Part shown: positions 1 to 11,515 of the stretch, one piece after another
How positions within the stretch are numbered: the first letter of the stretch is position 1
How the letters are laid out: each line of letters begins with the position of its first letter
Assembly: GCA_051530055.1 (NCBI GenBank)
Contig: CM121341.1
Coordinates: forward strand, 11,966,001 to 12,030,000
Direction: 5' to 3'
Source: Neoechinorhynchus agilis
Taxonomy: Eukaryota > Acanthocephala
DNA: 64,000 nucleotides
Position numbers and translations under genes: made by a program
The notes under the pieces: generated by a model
Database searches by the model: none
What the model was told of the DNA's origin: nothing
What the model saw: only the letters and a program-made list of their open reading frames with translations

Positions 1-1
1 T

Positions 2-490
2 AATCCGGAGAGGACTATACAAACCGTTCACGAGATTCACGATCTTTTAGACAGCCAAGGCATTTTCAAGGGAAATATCAATCGTAAGGAAATCGCTGCG
101 TACCTGTTCGTTGCCTGCAAACGGAATCGCAGACCGAGAAGCCTGTTCGAATTCTCCAAGATCTGCAGGATATCACGAGCAGAACTTCACCAAATGGTTT
201 CTATCATCCTTAAGGCCTTGTGTGATAAATTTCCCTGTGCAAACGAAATGGATTATCTCAAAGAAGGTTGCATTCGATTAAGATTGAACACCGAAATTGA
301 GGAAAAAGCTCAACAACTTTTGAACATGTGGGGTGCCGGCTTTCTCGCATCGGCGAGAGCTGCGTCAGTGATTGTTGTCGCAGCCGAGAAATATGGTCCG
401 GAGCTTCATATTCAACAAGTTGCCGATGAACTCTCAGTGTCCGTACAAACCATAAAAAGTTGTACAAGGCGATATTCAAGAAACGCATGA
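2..490 (+). CDS. TFIIB-like core domain protein, copy 1 (5' end outside window)
   Basis: The frame is open from the window edge to a TGA at 488-490. The translation matches the two cyclin-like repeats of TFIIB: repeat 1 has NRKEIAAYLFVACKRN and FSKICRISRAEL, repeat 2 has VVAAEKYG and VADELSVSVQTIK. TFIIB bridges TBP/DNA and RNA polymerase II; whether this divergent paralogue does so is unknown. A second copy lies at 18779-19345, with only scattered differences over the shared part but unrelated sequence after the stop. The last coding residues (TIKS then CTRRYSRN) do not look like TFIIB, while the next frame reads LYKAIFKK, closer to the family's SYRLIYP. An old one-base loss in an A-run shared by both copies would explain this. 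A possible AATAAA signal is at 569-574. No zinc ribbon is visible. Confidence 0.7.
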   Translation, partial: NPERTIQTVHEIHDLLDSQGIFKGNINRKEIAAYLFVACKRNRRPRSLFEFSKICRISRAELHQMVSIILKALCDKFPCANEMDYLKEGCIRLRLNTEIEEKAQQLLNMWGAGFLASARAASVIVVAAEKYGPELHIQQVADELSVSVQTIKSCTRRYSRNA

Positions 491-1076
491 ACTTTCTCAT
501 GCAGATATTCAATTCGACTTCAAATTTAACCTTTGGTTTTGCTCATCTTAACATAAACCAGAAGTTCCAATAAAACGACTGTTTACGTTCCTTGATTAAC
601 TGAATAATATAATACAATTGCGTCTTTTTCTAAATCTGCTTTGTTAAGAAGCCTTAATCAAGCGACGAAATCCAAATGACATGAACAAAATCAAGCGCGA
701 ATAGAATTAAAATGTTTATATTTCCGAAAAAGCAATGAAACAAAAGTTTGTTTCTATAAATGTAATGTTTAATCGCAGTGAACAGTGTGATGGTAAATTG
801 TGACCTGAAAGTATAAAGCACCCTTAAAATTTAAATCTTGCTTAAAACTAAAATTTCTTTAAATTTGTTTTATTGATTGTGGGAACTATCGAAAAACAAA
901 TAAGCAACGATTTTTCTAATGCAATTTTACAACGCGGCAATCATTTTCCGAATTATTGCTCAATGAATGTAATTTTTAGATGCGCGTAAATGCATCAAAT
1001 CACGGATCGAAACAATATTAAAAATTTTCAACAAATAAGTGAATGCCTTTATTAACAAAATATAGTTTTCGCCTAC
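491..1076. other. AT-rich intergenic stretch
   Basis: This lies between the TFIIB-like copy 1 and the CAP gene, whose 3' ends converge. Apart from the AATAAA at 569-574, I see no convincing exon, repeat or RNA gene. Confidence 0.5.
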
Positions 1077-1779
1077 TTAGCAAACAGTGATTGCTACGAG
1101 AAGCAATAACCAAAAACAACCCACCAAAATGGTCGCTCCATTACACTCGTTCACTCCACGGTCAATCGATTGGACATTTTCGTCAAACGAACCATGGACA
1201 TTTCCTGGTTCATCAAAAAATCCGACAACTATAGCGTCTATTCGGTCATCATTTGCAATGGTAGCATATCCGAACCCGGCCATATACGACCTTCTCCATA
1301 TCATTTGCGTATACCGTGCAGACCGATCGAGCCTTTCACGTTCATTGTCAAAATCCGTCCTGTGATAATTTTTCTTTTCACAATACCATTGATTACAAAC
1401 AATTCGAGCTATTTGCCGTGGATTGATGGTCAACGAAACAGCAGGCGCTTTATGGATTGTGTAAACGAATGTTTGGTTGTATGGATGCAATTCAGGAGCG
1501 TTTTTGTTAAGTAAATACTCTGCCTTGCGCTGAGCTCTAGCTGACATTCTATTGGGTTGATTTGTTATTTCAGTCCATCCCGCCATACAAATCCACCTCT
1601 ATATCACTGAGAGCAATCAATGGAACACTATTGTTAAATCGGTGTTCATTATGACAATCGAGTAATTCCATCGTGAACACTCTCCTGGCTTTATAGGTCA
1701 CATCATCAATTGGCTTCCTGTAACTTATACTTTTCAGCGCTAAAGCAATAATGATCATCAATGTCAAGGAGCAACACAT
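1077..1779 (-). CDS. CAP/SCP-TAPS (VAL-like) secreted or membrane-anchored protein
   Basis: Two exons on the minus strand, 1589-1779 and 1077-1548, join in phase across a 40 nt GT-AG intron (1549-1588) to give about 220 residues. The N-terminus MCCSLTLMIIIALALKS looks like a signal peptide. CAP signatures are present: LDCHNEHR (CAP1-type HNxxR), ARYTQMIW (position of the GHFTQ/W motif) and the GN(V)HGSFDENV block. The C-terminus ends in a hydrophobic stretch (ATILVGCFWLLLLVAI), suggesting a membrane anchor. CAP proteins are abundant in nematode secretions and bind sterols or modulate hosts. The metal-site His of the GHFTQ motif is Arg here, so the canonical His/Glu tetrad is incomplete. The start is the first ATG in frame with the signal peptide. 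Confidence 0.8.
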
Positions 1780-1899
1780 TCAGCTGACGTTTAATGGGAA
1801 GCGCGAGGCTTTATTCCCGAGAGATCGCTCTCTCGTTGAGACAAAGCGTAACTAATACAAGTCTGGATTAGTGTCGAAGAAAGCATTATTAAGCTGCTG

Positions 1900-2106
1900 C
1901 TGGTGGTGGTGATGGTGGAGAGACGCAATATTCTTTCATTCGCGGGTGTCAAACGAACCGCCGAGAATGTGGAATCCGAGACAAACTGCGATGAGCGTTT
2001 GACAGTTGCTGTCTGGCTGAGAATAAATGAAGGTGCGATCTATGTCATCATGAGTTTTGATCGTTGTAAGTTTATCTCAAACCATCTAAAATGGATTAAG
2101 TCTTGA
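1900..2106 (+). CDS. Possible short exon, unrecognised
   Basis: An open frame beginning about 1903 (MVVMVERRNILSFAG) reaches a good donor (GTAAGT) at 2066. It lies head-to-head with the CAP gene. No domain is recognised and no partner exon was found, so this may be chance coding potential. Confidence 0.2.
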   Translation: MVVVMVERRNILSFAGVKRTAENVESETNCDERLTVAVWLRINEGAIYVIMSFDRCKFISNHLKWIKS

Positions 2107-2214
2107 AATTCGGAGAATACTGATAAAATCATAAACTTTTCTAACTAAATTGAGTTTTTAGATAAGAAACTTTTAAAATTGTATTCTTGGCTCAGCCGGT
2201 TGCGTTTTTAACTA

Positions 2215-2995
2215 GAAGCACAACGATTAGGACCCATATAACTTTGGGACTCCATAAACACTCGAATGAATGCGGTTGTTGATTTTGGAGCGAATTACGG
2301 GTTCGGTCAAATGGGAATATCCGGTCGGGGAATGTCCGTTCTGGTGGGAATCGGCGGTTATTGTTTGCAGGAGAGTTTGTAAGGTTGGTCTTTCCTCAGG
2401 TTCATTTCTGGTCATGATATCCGAGAAGATTGAGCAGTGTTGAAAAAGGAGCAGCGGTGTGAGAGGTGCGGGGTTGAGGGAATATAATACAAATTGGAAT
2501 TGCGAGTGCTGTGCTCATGTTAAAAGGAGAATAAAATGTGGTAAAAAAATTGTGGCGGTAGGGTTTAGAAGCGTTTTGTTTGTTTGATGAAAATCTTATA
2601 AAGCCATTCGGCGAGAGCGGGAAAATCGACTGTGCAAATTTTAACAACTCTTCCATGAAACATTTCAAGGCGACGGATTTGTGATTTGGAGAGGTTCCAA
2701 AAGACGGGATAGTCGTGGTCTACCGAGTCGAATGCTTTCGCCAAATCTAGTTGAATAAGACGGGTGACATGAAAACCATATCCGGCTGATTCCGTTATCG
2801 TCGATGACGCATAACCAAAGGGGACGCAATACGTAGAAAGGGAGGCGGAAACTCACTGGTTGGTCCCGCCTTCTCGGGAGGTATCTAAGAATCAGGAGGG
2901 ATGTATGAAACTTATAGCTGTACGGTAATAGACATTTAGCGCAGACCAGCGCTTTCCTGACGAAATCGGTTGGCTGTGTGCCCATAATTAAGCCG
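2215..2995 (-). mobile_element. LINE-A (CR1/jockey-type) 3' fragment
   Basis: Read on the minus strand, this carries reverse transcriptase motif A (LDLAKAFDSVDH) joined directly to the C-terminal tail (LSKSQIRRLE...). The fingers/palm segment with motifs B and C has been deleted internally. The 3' untranslated part and the terminal hairpin (GGACCC...TTTGGG, 2229-2253) match the ends of the copies at 11061-11086 and 53420-53437. It is a non-autonomous, decayed copy. Confidence 0.7.
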
Positions 2996-3139
2996 CGTAT
3001 GGTTAAAACCTCATCTTACACTACTCGCAAGAAGTTTTTTTAGTTTTTCTTGCTTAAACATAACCCTCAACGACGATGATTTAAAGATTACTAAAATTGA
3101 TTGTTTGATTGTAAGTGCACCTTTTATTCTTGACGTTTC

Positions 3140-3547
3140 GTGTCGATTCCACCACCGTCCCCTCGCTCCACTCGGGACTTAACCATCTCACCAATCCACG
3201 ATTCGCCGCATGTCGCACCGCCCACGCCCGACGCTGCTGACGACGGTCCCCTCAACGCGCCACCTGTTAATCACGCGGATAACGAGAGGACCGACGCTGC
3301 AAATTCACAAAATCAACTTTGGTCCGGACAACCTGTAGAGAACAAGCGGCAAACGGAAATTTCAAGTACTCTGGGAGGTGAGGATAATGCTGCCCTAGAT
3401 CCGAAGGTCTCAACACATAATTGCTTGGTATGTGACAAGCAGATCAAAAATACGAAAAGGGGGAGAATTTTGGACTCACGGCCCAAGGGATTTCCGATGT
3501 GTTGGTTCCGGCCTTCTGCTAGCAAACTCTGCTCCTCAGCTCAATGA
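3140..3547 (+). pseudogene. LINE-B N-terminal (gag-like) segment
   Basis: The frame starts at a GTG and is Pro/Ser/Asp-rich, ending with a single Cys-x2-Cys type motif (THNCLVCDKQIKNTKRG). It is offset from the main LINE-B frame that starts at about 3544, so a frameshift separates them. Its role would be RNA or DNA binding at the target, by analogy with N-terminal zinc fingers of site-targeting LINEs. Confidence 0.5.
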
Positions 3548-6219
3548 ACCTCGTTAGAACATCTAAAACATCGTCCATTGCACCTCTTCGTTGCTGGAGA
3601 TCGTGCGCTGCCCAGAAACATCCTGAAGCGGATCACGAAGAGCGCTCGATTTTAGGTAGCGAAGAGGTATTCAGGCCTACTGAGCCACTGTCTCGAGACA
3701 AATACCGAAATATCTTGTACACTCCGTTTCGCATTCCCGAGACTGGTACTTTTGTCCGGGAGTACCATCTAACGAGTCCCTTGTTACCCTCATCAAAAAC
3801 CGGGTGTCCTCCTAGGGGAGATTTTTCAAAGCCACCGAATCCGAGCCGAGTTTCAACCCGTTCAATGACCCAGAGAGTGTCTTATAAACTCGCCAATGGT
3901 GATGTGAGAGGCGTGGTTCGCATTCTATCATCCACCAACGAATTCGCAAGGGATGATTTGAAAACTCTCTAACTTCTCAGCGAGAAACATCCTCGACCCA
4001 CTGGTCATCTAGAATATTCGGAGATGATCCTCTCGTGCACCCCCTTAGAATTCTCGGTTGATGCCGTTAAGACATCCGTTTCTTCGTTCGCAAATGGGTC
4101 AGCACATGGGCTCGACGGGCTTCCACTTCAGCACCTAAAGGACATGATGTCCTTCTCCGTAGGTGATCCATCCCATGTTCTCCTGAAAGCCTTGACTCGG
4201 TTAGTCGGCGTTTTCTCTGGAGACAACCTGTGCCCCAAAGCGATTGAATTGTTTTTTGGCGCTTCCCTCTGCGCTTTAGAAAAGAAGGACGGTGGGATTC
4301 GTCCCATCGGGATTGGCTCTACATTGAGACGACTAGCAGGGCAAGTGATTTCTAGGCGAGTCTCAGAAGGTGTTGCTGAAATTCTTCGTCCAGTTCAACT
4401 AGGTTGCTGCACACCTTGCGGGGCGGAAGCCATAGTCCACGCACTCCGTACATTTGTTATTGAGAACGTCAAACCGTGTGTGATACTGAAATTAGATTTC
4501 CGGAACGCCTTCAATTCCGTTAATCGCGACTCGCTCTTAAAAGCCGTCAGAGATCACGCACCTCAGGCTTACGGGTATTTTAGAAATTCGTACGGAGCTG
4601 CGACCTGTCTTGTATTCAACGATCAAATCATTCCTTCCGAAAGAGGGTTCAAAAAGGGAGACCCATTAGGTTCCATTGGTTTCGCGCCCACAGTGAAAGA
4701 ATTAGCGCATTCCCTTGATGCGGAATTCAATGATTGGTACCTGGACGATGCTACGCTGGGAGGCGATCTCCAGGTAGTTCTTCGTGACCTGGAGAAAATC
4801 AAGATGGGGGCAAGTAAGCTGGGCATTGAATTTAACACAGAAAAGTGCGAAATTCTATTCCGTAACATAGAGAGGGGTGCTGCAAAAGACGTAATAAAGC
4901 GCCACTTTAAAAATGTTGCACCCAGGACAGAAATAATCGACCTAGACCGGCTTAAGCTTTTGGGCAGTTGCGTCTTTGATGGGAATGTAGAACACGAAAT
5001 TAACAGCCTTCTAAAGAAATTATCGGTGTTTTGTGATAGGGTCTGTGAGCTTGGATCACACGAGGCTCTGTTCTTGATAAAGAACACCCTCTTCATCACC
5101 AACTTCCTTTATGCTCTACGCATTGCGCCGCCTTTCTAGCACAAGGTTCAGCTTGGCAAGCTAGATGACAGATTGAAGGACTGTCTCGAGCAAGTTTTAA
5201 ATGTCCAGCTGCCAGAAGAGGCATGGCGACAAGCATCCTTGCCTGTATCTTCTTGCGGGTTGGGCATCCGGAAAACAGCAGACATATCCCTGCCCGCATT
5301 TTTGGGCTTCTATAAGGGAAGCCGAAGCGCAGTTCAGCTCATTTTGAAAGATACGTATCGTATTGATAGGCATTTTGAAGAGGGAATCAGTGAGTGGTGT
5401 ACACTAACCAACTCCGATCAAGTACCTGTGAATGGCCTAAAACAATCTGCGTGGGATCGACCTCTCGTCGCAAGAGTTCAAAGCTCTCTCTCATCAGACT
5501 CAAGCGACGACGTTGTCCGTGCCAGGTTGTTGGCAGTCTCCACTAGAGAATCGGGTGCTTGGTTGAACGCTGTCCCGCTGGCATCTGTGGATACTCTCCT
5601 CTCCGACGAGGCAATACGGGTCGGAGTTTCAATGAGACTAGGACTACCGACGTGTCATCCCCACCGCTGCGATGCAAATGTGGATTCGTCGGGACGTCAT
5701 GGTCTCATCTGTAGCAAATCAGCCGGCAGATTCGCAAGACATGCTGAAATTAAAATGATGCTGAGACGGGCACTTGTTACGATACATGCCTCCAATATTT
5801 TGGAACCTGCCAACCTCTGTAGGGACGACGGGCGTAGACCTGATAAGGTGACCGCATTTCCGTGGCGGGATGGTAAATGCCTCCTCTGGGACGCCACTTG
5901 TGTCAATACACTCGCAGCCAGCAATCTTAAGTTCTCGGTAGTTCAAGCTGCAGGTGCAGCGAGCGCGGCGGAAGGACGGAAAATGGCGAAATACCTCGAT
6001 TTAGCCCGGGACCATATGTTTGTGCCTTTGGGGGTTGAGACCTACGGATCTCTTGGTAGCGAGGCTCTTCAACTCCTGAGGGATCTGAAGCGACGCCTTC
6101 AGGTTATAAGCGGTGATGCAAGGTCAGGTCAATACCTGGTTCGAAATATCGGCATCGCCGTGTTGAGAGGCAACACTGCAAGCGTTCGGGCGACAGTTGA
6201 GGACGAGAACGGCGAATAA
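3544..6219 (+). pseudogene. LINE-B reverse transcriptase plus nuclease-like polyprotein (two in-frame stops)
   Basis: About 890 codons in one frame. Residues from ~120 carry the conserved pre-RT segment (YKLANGDVRGVVRIL). The RT core spans roughly codons 180-530 with FRNAFNSVN, KKGDPLG and YLDD. The thumb/linker contains DRLKLLGSCVFDGNVE and ALFLIKNTLFI, which are also seen in the minus-strand copy at 36.7-38.3 kb. The C-terminal ~250 residues hold the Cys/His cluster and the DGRRPD...WDATCVN motif. Apart from the two stops the frame is well kept, so loss of function looks recent. Confidence 0.75.
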
Positions 6220-6259
6220 TTATGTTTATATCTCCAAACAATAAATTGGTTCAAATTTT

Positions 6260-7415
6260 ACCTCCAAGCCCTTCTACATTAAATACTTTCTTTTCCCGAA
6301 TCAAGTAAATAATTATCTCTCTATCCCCTACTCAAAATTATCATAAATCGGCCCATCAAACCGTAGCTGATCCATGTAAAGTCCCAACCCTAAACTCATT
6401 TCTGTCATTGTCATTCACCCACCCCAATTCAAATTTTCGAGTCGCCCCGGTCTTCTCTCTTTGGGATAATCAATTGTTCTTTATCGGTATCCCGTAACGA
6501 TTCCTCCCTTAACCCACCACCCGCAAAGGACAACACAACCCAAATCTCTCTCACATCCGCCCCCGATTTCCCGAAATCCAAAATTCACTTCCCCACCGTT
6601 TTCTACTCCAATACTCGTAGCCTCCTTCCTAAACTAGATGAAATTTCACTCATTTCATCTACCTCAAAAGCCGACGTAGTCATCTTAGCAGAAACGTGGT
6701 TTATCTCCCCAGTCAACTGCAATCCTTCCCGGGTACTCTTCCTTCCATACATACCGCGATGACCTTTCAGGAGAGGGATCTCAATTTACGTACGGCAATC
6801 GCTACTTTAACTTTATCTCTCAGACTGTCTTCAAAACCCCGATTTAGAATTCATCACAGTCCATTTCATAGCTCCTCTGAGAAACGGCCTTAGAGAACCC
6901 ACCATTGCTGTCGTCTGTCGCCCTCCGGCCTCTCGTCCTGAGTCCTCCTTGCTCCAAATTGACTCTATGATGGAGCTCATAAACTCCACAAATTCGCACC
7001 ATTTCTTAAATGCAGGGGACTTCAATAATTTATTTCCCTTTCTACCCTTCTCTGAGTTTCGTCAACTTCTTGACTTCCCAACTCTTCTTGACGCTCACCT
7101 TGACAAAGTGTTCACAAATATCGACGCCTACTCATCCGCCTCTAAACTTCCTCCCCCCACGAACTGACCATTCTTCTGCCTTTATCACTTCCTCCACCCT
7201 ACCTTATGAAATCACCTCGTTTACCCATCTGGGATAAACGTGATCATCACATCCAAAACTTTATAAAATTGTTCAACTCCAAAATTGTAAAATTCCACCC
7301 TGACAACACAAATTACCCTTCCTCGGCCACATCCCCTCTATCCTCAATCATAAAAAATTCCCTAGCTTCGGCAATTCCAAAGAAATTCATTAGGATCTCC
7401 AACCGCGACCCTCAA
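6260..7415 (+). mobile_element. LINE-A 5' half with AP-endonuclease domain
   Basis: After a Pro-rich leader, the frames recover an endonuclease/exonuclease/phosphatase domain: FYSNTRSLLPKLDEIS, ADVVILAETWF, RRGISIYVRQ and the metal-site GDFNN. The coding is broken by several frameshifts. It stops at codons for NRDPQ (7401-7415) exactly where LINE-C begins. The missing next residues (WITPILKLLQ) resume at 9558, showing that this and 9558-11095 were one element. Confidence 0.7.
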
Positions 7416-9557
7416 CTTTCTTTCAGGTCCCTAACTTACTTTCTTTCGGGTCCCTAACTTTCTTTCATTCAGGTCCCTAACTTTCTTTCACGATGATCGG
7501 ACTTGATGTTACTGATTCTTGTCGGTCACGTAAAAGAAGCAGCTCCGGCGCCCGTCAACGTGGGGTCGGTGTGCCGCTCCACTTGGTGATGCGGCAGCGA
7601 ATGGGAGCAACAAAATCCACCAGTGCAACGGGAAAAGTGAGGGCGTCGTAGCTGTCGCCGACGACTATAGCATCGAAATGAGCGAAACTGTCGCCGGAGT
7701 CAACGAAAGCGTCAGTCGAAGCTCATCACCGTGGTGGGTACGGACTGTTCAGGTGGCGCTGACAGCCGTGAGCCCTTTGGCCCAGCTATTTCAGATAAGA
7801 GAGGACTACGAATCGGATACTTGAATTGTAGGAGTCTGCGAGCGCAATGGCGTAGGGAAACCCTGACCAAATTGGCAAGGGACGCCAGAATGGATCTTGT
7901 GTTTTTACAAGAATTGCGCATAAGAGGCCAGTCAGACACAGACGTAAATCAGGAGGATTTAGGAGGAGGCTGGTCATTATGTTACCTATCTGCGGACAGT
8001 CGAAGAAATGGAGGTGTAGGCGTTTGTTTATCACCCCGCCTCCGAAACTCAGCACTATGCAGTATTATAACTGACCGAATCCTTCGTGTCAACATAAAGC
8101 TTCGATCGAGAAATCTCTATGCTTTTGGCGTATATTCACCGATCTCCTCGTCGGATGAAGAGGCGGTTGAAGGATTTTATGGAAATCTAGCCGAAGCATT
8201 AGATGATGTACCGAACAGAGACACCCTCCTAATAGCCGGTGACTTCAACGCGATTTTACCGCATTCCGAAAGATCGCTATATGTGTTGAAAGGCGAGAAT
8301 CGGAACAGCCGATACTTGGTTGAGGCGCTGGAGCAGCATGATCTCGTGCCTGCTAACACTTTATTCCGGAAGCGTCCGTGGCGTTTGGCGACGTTTATGG
8401 GTCAAAAGAATCCGTCCAAACATGCCATGGGAAAAAATCCCAAGACACGCTTCGCTCAGCTTGACCATATATTGTTGAGACGTAGGGAAAAATGTCGGGT
8501 CAAAAACGCTGACACATTCACAGTTGATGGGCTGCCAACCGACCACAAGTTGGTGATGTGTCAGTTGAGCATGAGTGACTCGTTGTTCAGTACGCCTCAG
8601 CATCCTCCACGCCCGTTCTATTGCGCCGTCGCTAATGAGGAGAAGAGGAAAGAGTTCGATATCGAACTAGAGAATCAACTGAGCTCGATGCCAGGTGCTG
8701 AAACGGATATTGATTTTTATTACAAGTCAATCTGCGACGCAGTGACCGAAGCGGCCGAGAAAACCCTCCCAAAAATGAGGCGTATAATAGCTGCAAAGGT
8801 TATATGGCAGGCAGACTGTGAATTTATGGCAATGGCTGAGCAGATCAAAACTCTAAGAAAAAGAGGAAAACGATCTGAGGCTCGCATTGCAAGTCTTGAA
8901 CTTGCCAACCTCTATAATGAAAAGCAAAAGGCTTCGATAGAGGATGCAGTTCGCGGGATCGCATATAAGGAAGGTTTTGTTCGTACCTCATTAGCATGGA
9001 GAGCGATAAACACTCTCACAGGAAGATCCCAAAGACAGCCAACTTTGATTGAATGTCCCTCCCCGGAAATCGCAAAAAAGAGGATCGCAAATTATTTTGC
9101 GAAAATTCTCAATTCGCCATTATCGTCTTTGGAAGTGAGTCCTGCACTTCCAAAAGGCACAATCGTCGCAAGCACTGAGACATACTTCACTTGACCGATT
9201 TCCGTGAAGGAAGCGATCGCTGCGGCGAAAATGATGCGTGCGGGACGTGCATCAGGCCCAGATGGGATAATGGCAGAGGTACTGAGGTTTGAATCTATTG
9301 CCAGAAAAATCCTACCGATAATGAATGGCATAATGAATGGTGGCTCAGTACCTCAAATCTGGCAAACGGCGCATTTAACAATGATCCCCAAGAAATGTCA
9401 TACATACGATGACCTGATTTTAAGAGACGCGAATTGCCCGCATAACACGACTGCTGTCGTGTATTTTAGATTCCTTGCGGAGTCTAATTCTATTTGACGG
9501 GCTTATACCTACGGTGCAACGTAGGAAAGTACCGTTGCATACATTACATACATTACA
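7416..9557 (+). mobile_element. LINE-C: RTE-like non-LTR element nested in LINE-A
   Basis: This 2.1 kb insertion begins with about four ~22 bp tandem repeats (CTTTCTTTCAGGTCCCTAAC-like, 7416-7490), then a G+C-rich leader. A long frame follows at 7731-9194 and continues past one in-frame TGA to about 9400. It encodes an endonuclease (IGYLNCRSL, FLQELRIRG, GGVGVCLSPRL, LIAGDFNA, LDHILLRR, TDHKLVM, with Asn, Glu, Asp and Asp-His catalytic positions visible) and the start of the RT (GRASGPDGIMAEVL, MIPKK). The RT palm is missing. It ends in a CATTACATA-type simple repeat (9537-9557), the kind of tail RTE elements leave. Confidence 0.75.
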
Positions 9558-11095
9558 TGGATAACCCCCATTCTGAAACTTCTACAAAGGCAGGCTTCTA
9601 AGGCCCATTGCAATAGCTCCTCAGACTCCCCCCGTTTACAAAAAGCACTTACGAACAAAATACTTATCGCCCGCAGAAAGTTCCTTTCCTCTAAAATTCG
9701 ATTAGGTGGCAACTCAACATGGTGGCGGGCCGTCAAGGACTCTCTTGGTATACGCCACCCAGATCCCTTCTTTAACTTGCCCTCCACTGAATTAAAACAG
9801 GTTCTAGATTTCATTAATCAGAACCTCTGCCCTGACTCAATTTACAATCACTGCTCAACATCAGTCTTCACACAATCTTTCACACCCACACATGAAACTT
9901 TTGTCAACCCACCGATGCTCTCCTTAGTTTTATCATATGAAGTACTAAAGTATCTCACACAATTACCTAAAAATTCGTCATCTCAATCCGAAATCCCAAA
10001 CTGGGCTTTTCGCTGCATCATCACCCAACTCATCGACCCTCTTACCTACATTACAGACCTCATCCTTTTATATGGCATCTACCCCTCATGCCTGGAAACT
10101 GCTAAAGCTATCCTTGTTGCAAAAAAGGACATCCTATTTTGGCCGAATCAGTCCGTCCAATATCCGTTATACCCGCTTTTTCAAAAATTATCGAAAAATG
10201 TTTTAAATCTCACATTCTTTGACTTCTCAACGAAAAGTTATCGCCCTTTCAATTTGGCTTCCGGCCCAGATTTTCTGCAACCGATGCCCTACTTTGCATT
10301 ATGGCTCGCTCCTACGAAACCTCGACAATAATCACTCCCATGTCACCCGTCTCATTCAACTTAATTTATCTAAAGCTTTCGACTCAGTGGACCATTCACT
10401 ATTTCTTCGGGCCTGCTCCGATTTTTGTCTCAATTTGTGGCAGATCCACTGGCTCGAATCTTACCTTCACAATCGCAAACAATACATTCACTGTCGTCCT
10501 ACCTCTTTTACCATTCCTCACCTACGGTTACCCCCTATTTTGCAAGCTTTCCAAATCGCTAATCCGCCGTCTCGAAATTCTTCACAAAAGAGCATCTAAA
10601 ATTTGCACAATTGACTTTCCCCCTCTGACCTAATACCTTGATGCTATTTTCATAAAATAATGAAAATGCTTCGCAGCCCGACCACCACAATTTCTTCCGC
10701 ATATCGCTCCCTTTTCACACGAGCACAACACTCGTAATCCTAATTCGTTTCACCCTCCTATAACTCGCAGCTCACTATATCTGCGCTCCTTTTTCCATGC
10801 TGGCCAATCTTCTATGATATCATGACCTGAAATGATTCTGAGGAAAGAGCAACCTTACAAGCGCTCCTGCAAGCAATAAACACCAATTCCCACTAGAACG
10901 GACCTTCCCACCCGACCGGATATTCTCAAACGAACGGACACATCCTCACCCGAACGAACCGTCCCCGACTGGATAGTTACCGCCCGAATAGGCATCCCTC
11001 CGACTAGATATTACCTCCCGAACGGACATCCCTCGTCTGGATATTCCCATATTAACGGATGAGGACCCAAAGGTACATGGGTCCTCATTATTAAA
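9558..11095 (+). mobile_element. LINE-A 3' half (RT region and 3' end)
   Basis: It resumes LINE-A at WITPILKLLQRQ and runs through KDSLGIRHPDPFF, the RT entry (SSQSEIPNWAFR), FQFGFRPRFSATDALL, motif A (NLSKAFDSVDH) and WLESYLHNRKQ. It is then deleted to the tail LSKSLIRRLEILHKRASKIC, so motifs B and C are gone. The 3' untranslated region (10900-11060) contains degenerate ~30 bp repeats around GAACGGACATCC and TGGATATTCCC. It ends at a hairpin, GAGGACCC...GGGTCCTC (11061-11086). Several frameshifts are present. Confidence 0.7.
11061..11086 (+). repeat. LINE-A 3'-terminal hairpin
   Basis: An inverted repeat GAGGACCC/GGGTCCTC with a ~10 nt loop. The same hairpin closes the copies at 2229-2253 (minus) and 53420-53437, so it is probably the element's 3' recognition structure. 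Confidence 0.6.
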
Positions 11096-11099
11096 GATT

Positions 11100-11225
11100 G
11101 CCCGGCCAGGGCACGACTAAGAATTTCGTTCACGTCGGCGTGTTGTGAGTACCTTCCGCCTGATTGCCGACAGACGAGACCGTGGCGTCCCTATGGTTCA
11201 ACGGTAGATCCGCAACGGCAGCGTT
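11100..11225 (-). mobile_element. LINE-B fragment (Cys/His cluster region)
   Basis: The minus-strand translation gives GRHGLVCRQSGGRYSQHAD and EILSRAL, colinear with LINE-B codons around 5690-5780 and with the copy at 37.1-37.2 kb. It is a short orphan piece abutting the LINE-A 3' end. Confidence 0.65.
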
Positions 11226-11515
11226 ATTTAAAATAAGAGATATCAGCTCAATTTATGACAAACTTAAATTGAACAATGTTACGACATCAAACTAGCGCCG
11301 AAGAGTTCCGCATTTCTGCATACTGTAATTAGTTTCCTGGGTTAAAAATGGAAAAAATTGACCACTGAATGTTACCAATTAAATAAAATACAAAAAATTG
11401 CAAACCGTCCACTTAAAATGTATTTTGGACACCAAGCGCATCTTTAAATTTAACTGACGCCATTGCAGGACAATGGCCGATTAAGCACCCCGTTTCCTTT
11501 TTGTTTGTCATCCAA

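Larger units (their letters stand above)
3100..6240 (+). mobile_element. LINE-B: nearly intact non-LTR retrotransposon with unusual C-terminus
   Basis: One reading frame runs from about 3544 to 6219, interrupted by two in-frame stops (3970-3972 TAA, 5137-5139 TAG). An N-terminal part in another frame (3140-3547) holds a Pro-rich region and a CLVCDKQ zinc-finger-like motif. The palm motifs are LKLDFRNAFNSVNR (A), FKKGDPLGS (B) and DWYLDDATLGG (C). No AP endonuclease is present. Instead the C-terminus has a Cys/His cluster (HRCDA...GRHGLICSKSAGR...RH) followed by DDGRRPDKVT and LLWDATCVN. I read this as a restriction-like nuclease, as in R2/NeSL-type elements; that is inference. The upstream KLANGDVRGVVR and KHPRPTGH motifs recur in related invertebrate proteins known to me. 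Base composition is richer in G+C than neighbouring host DNA. Confidence 0.75.
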
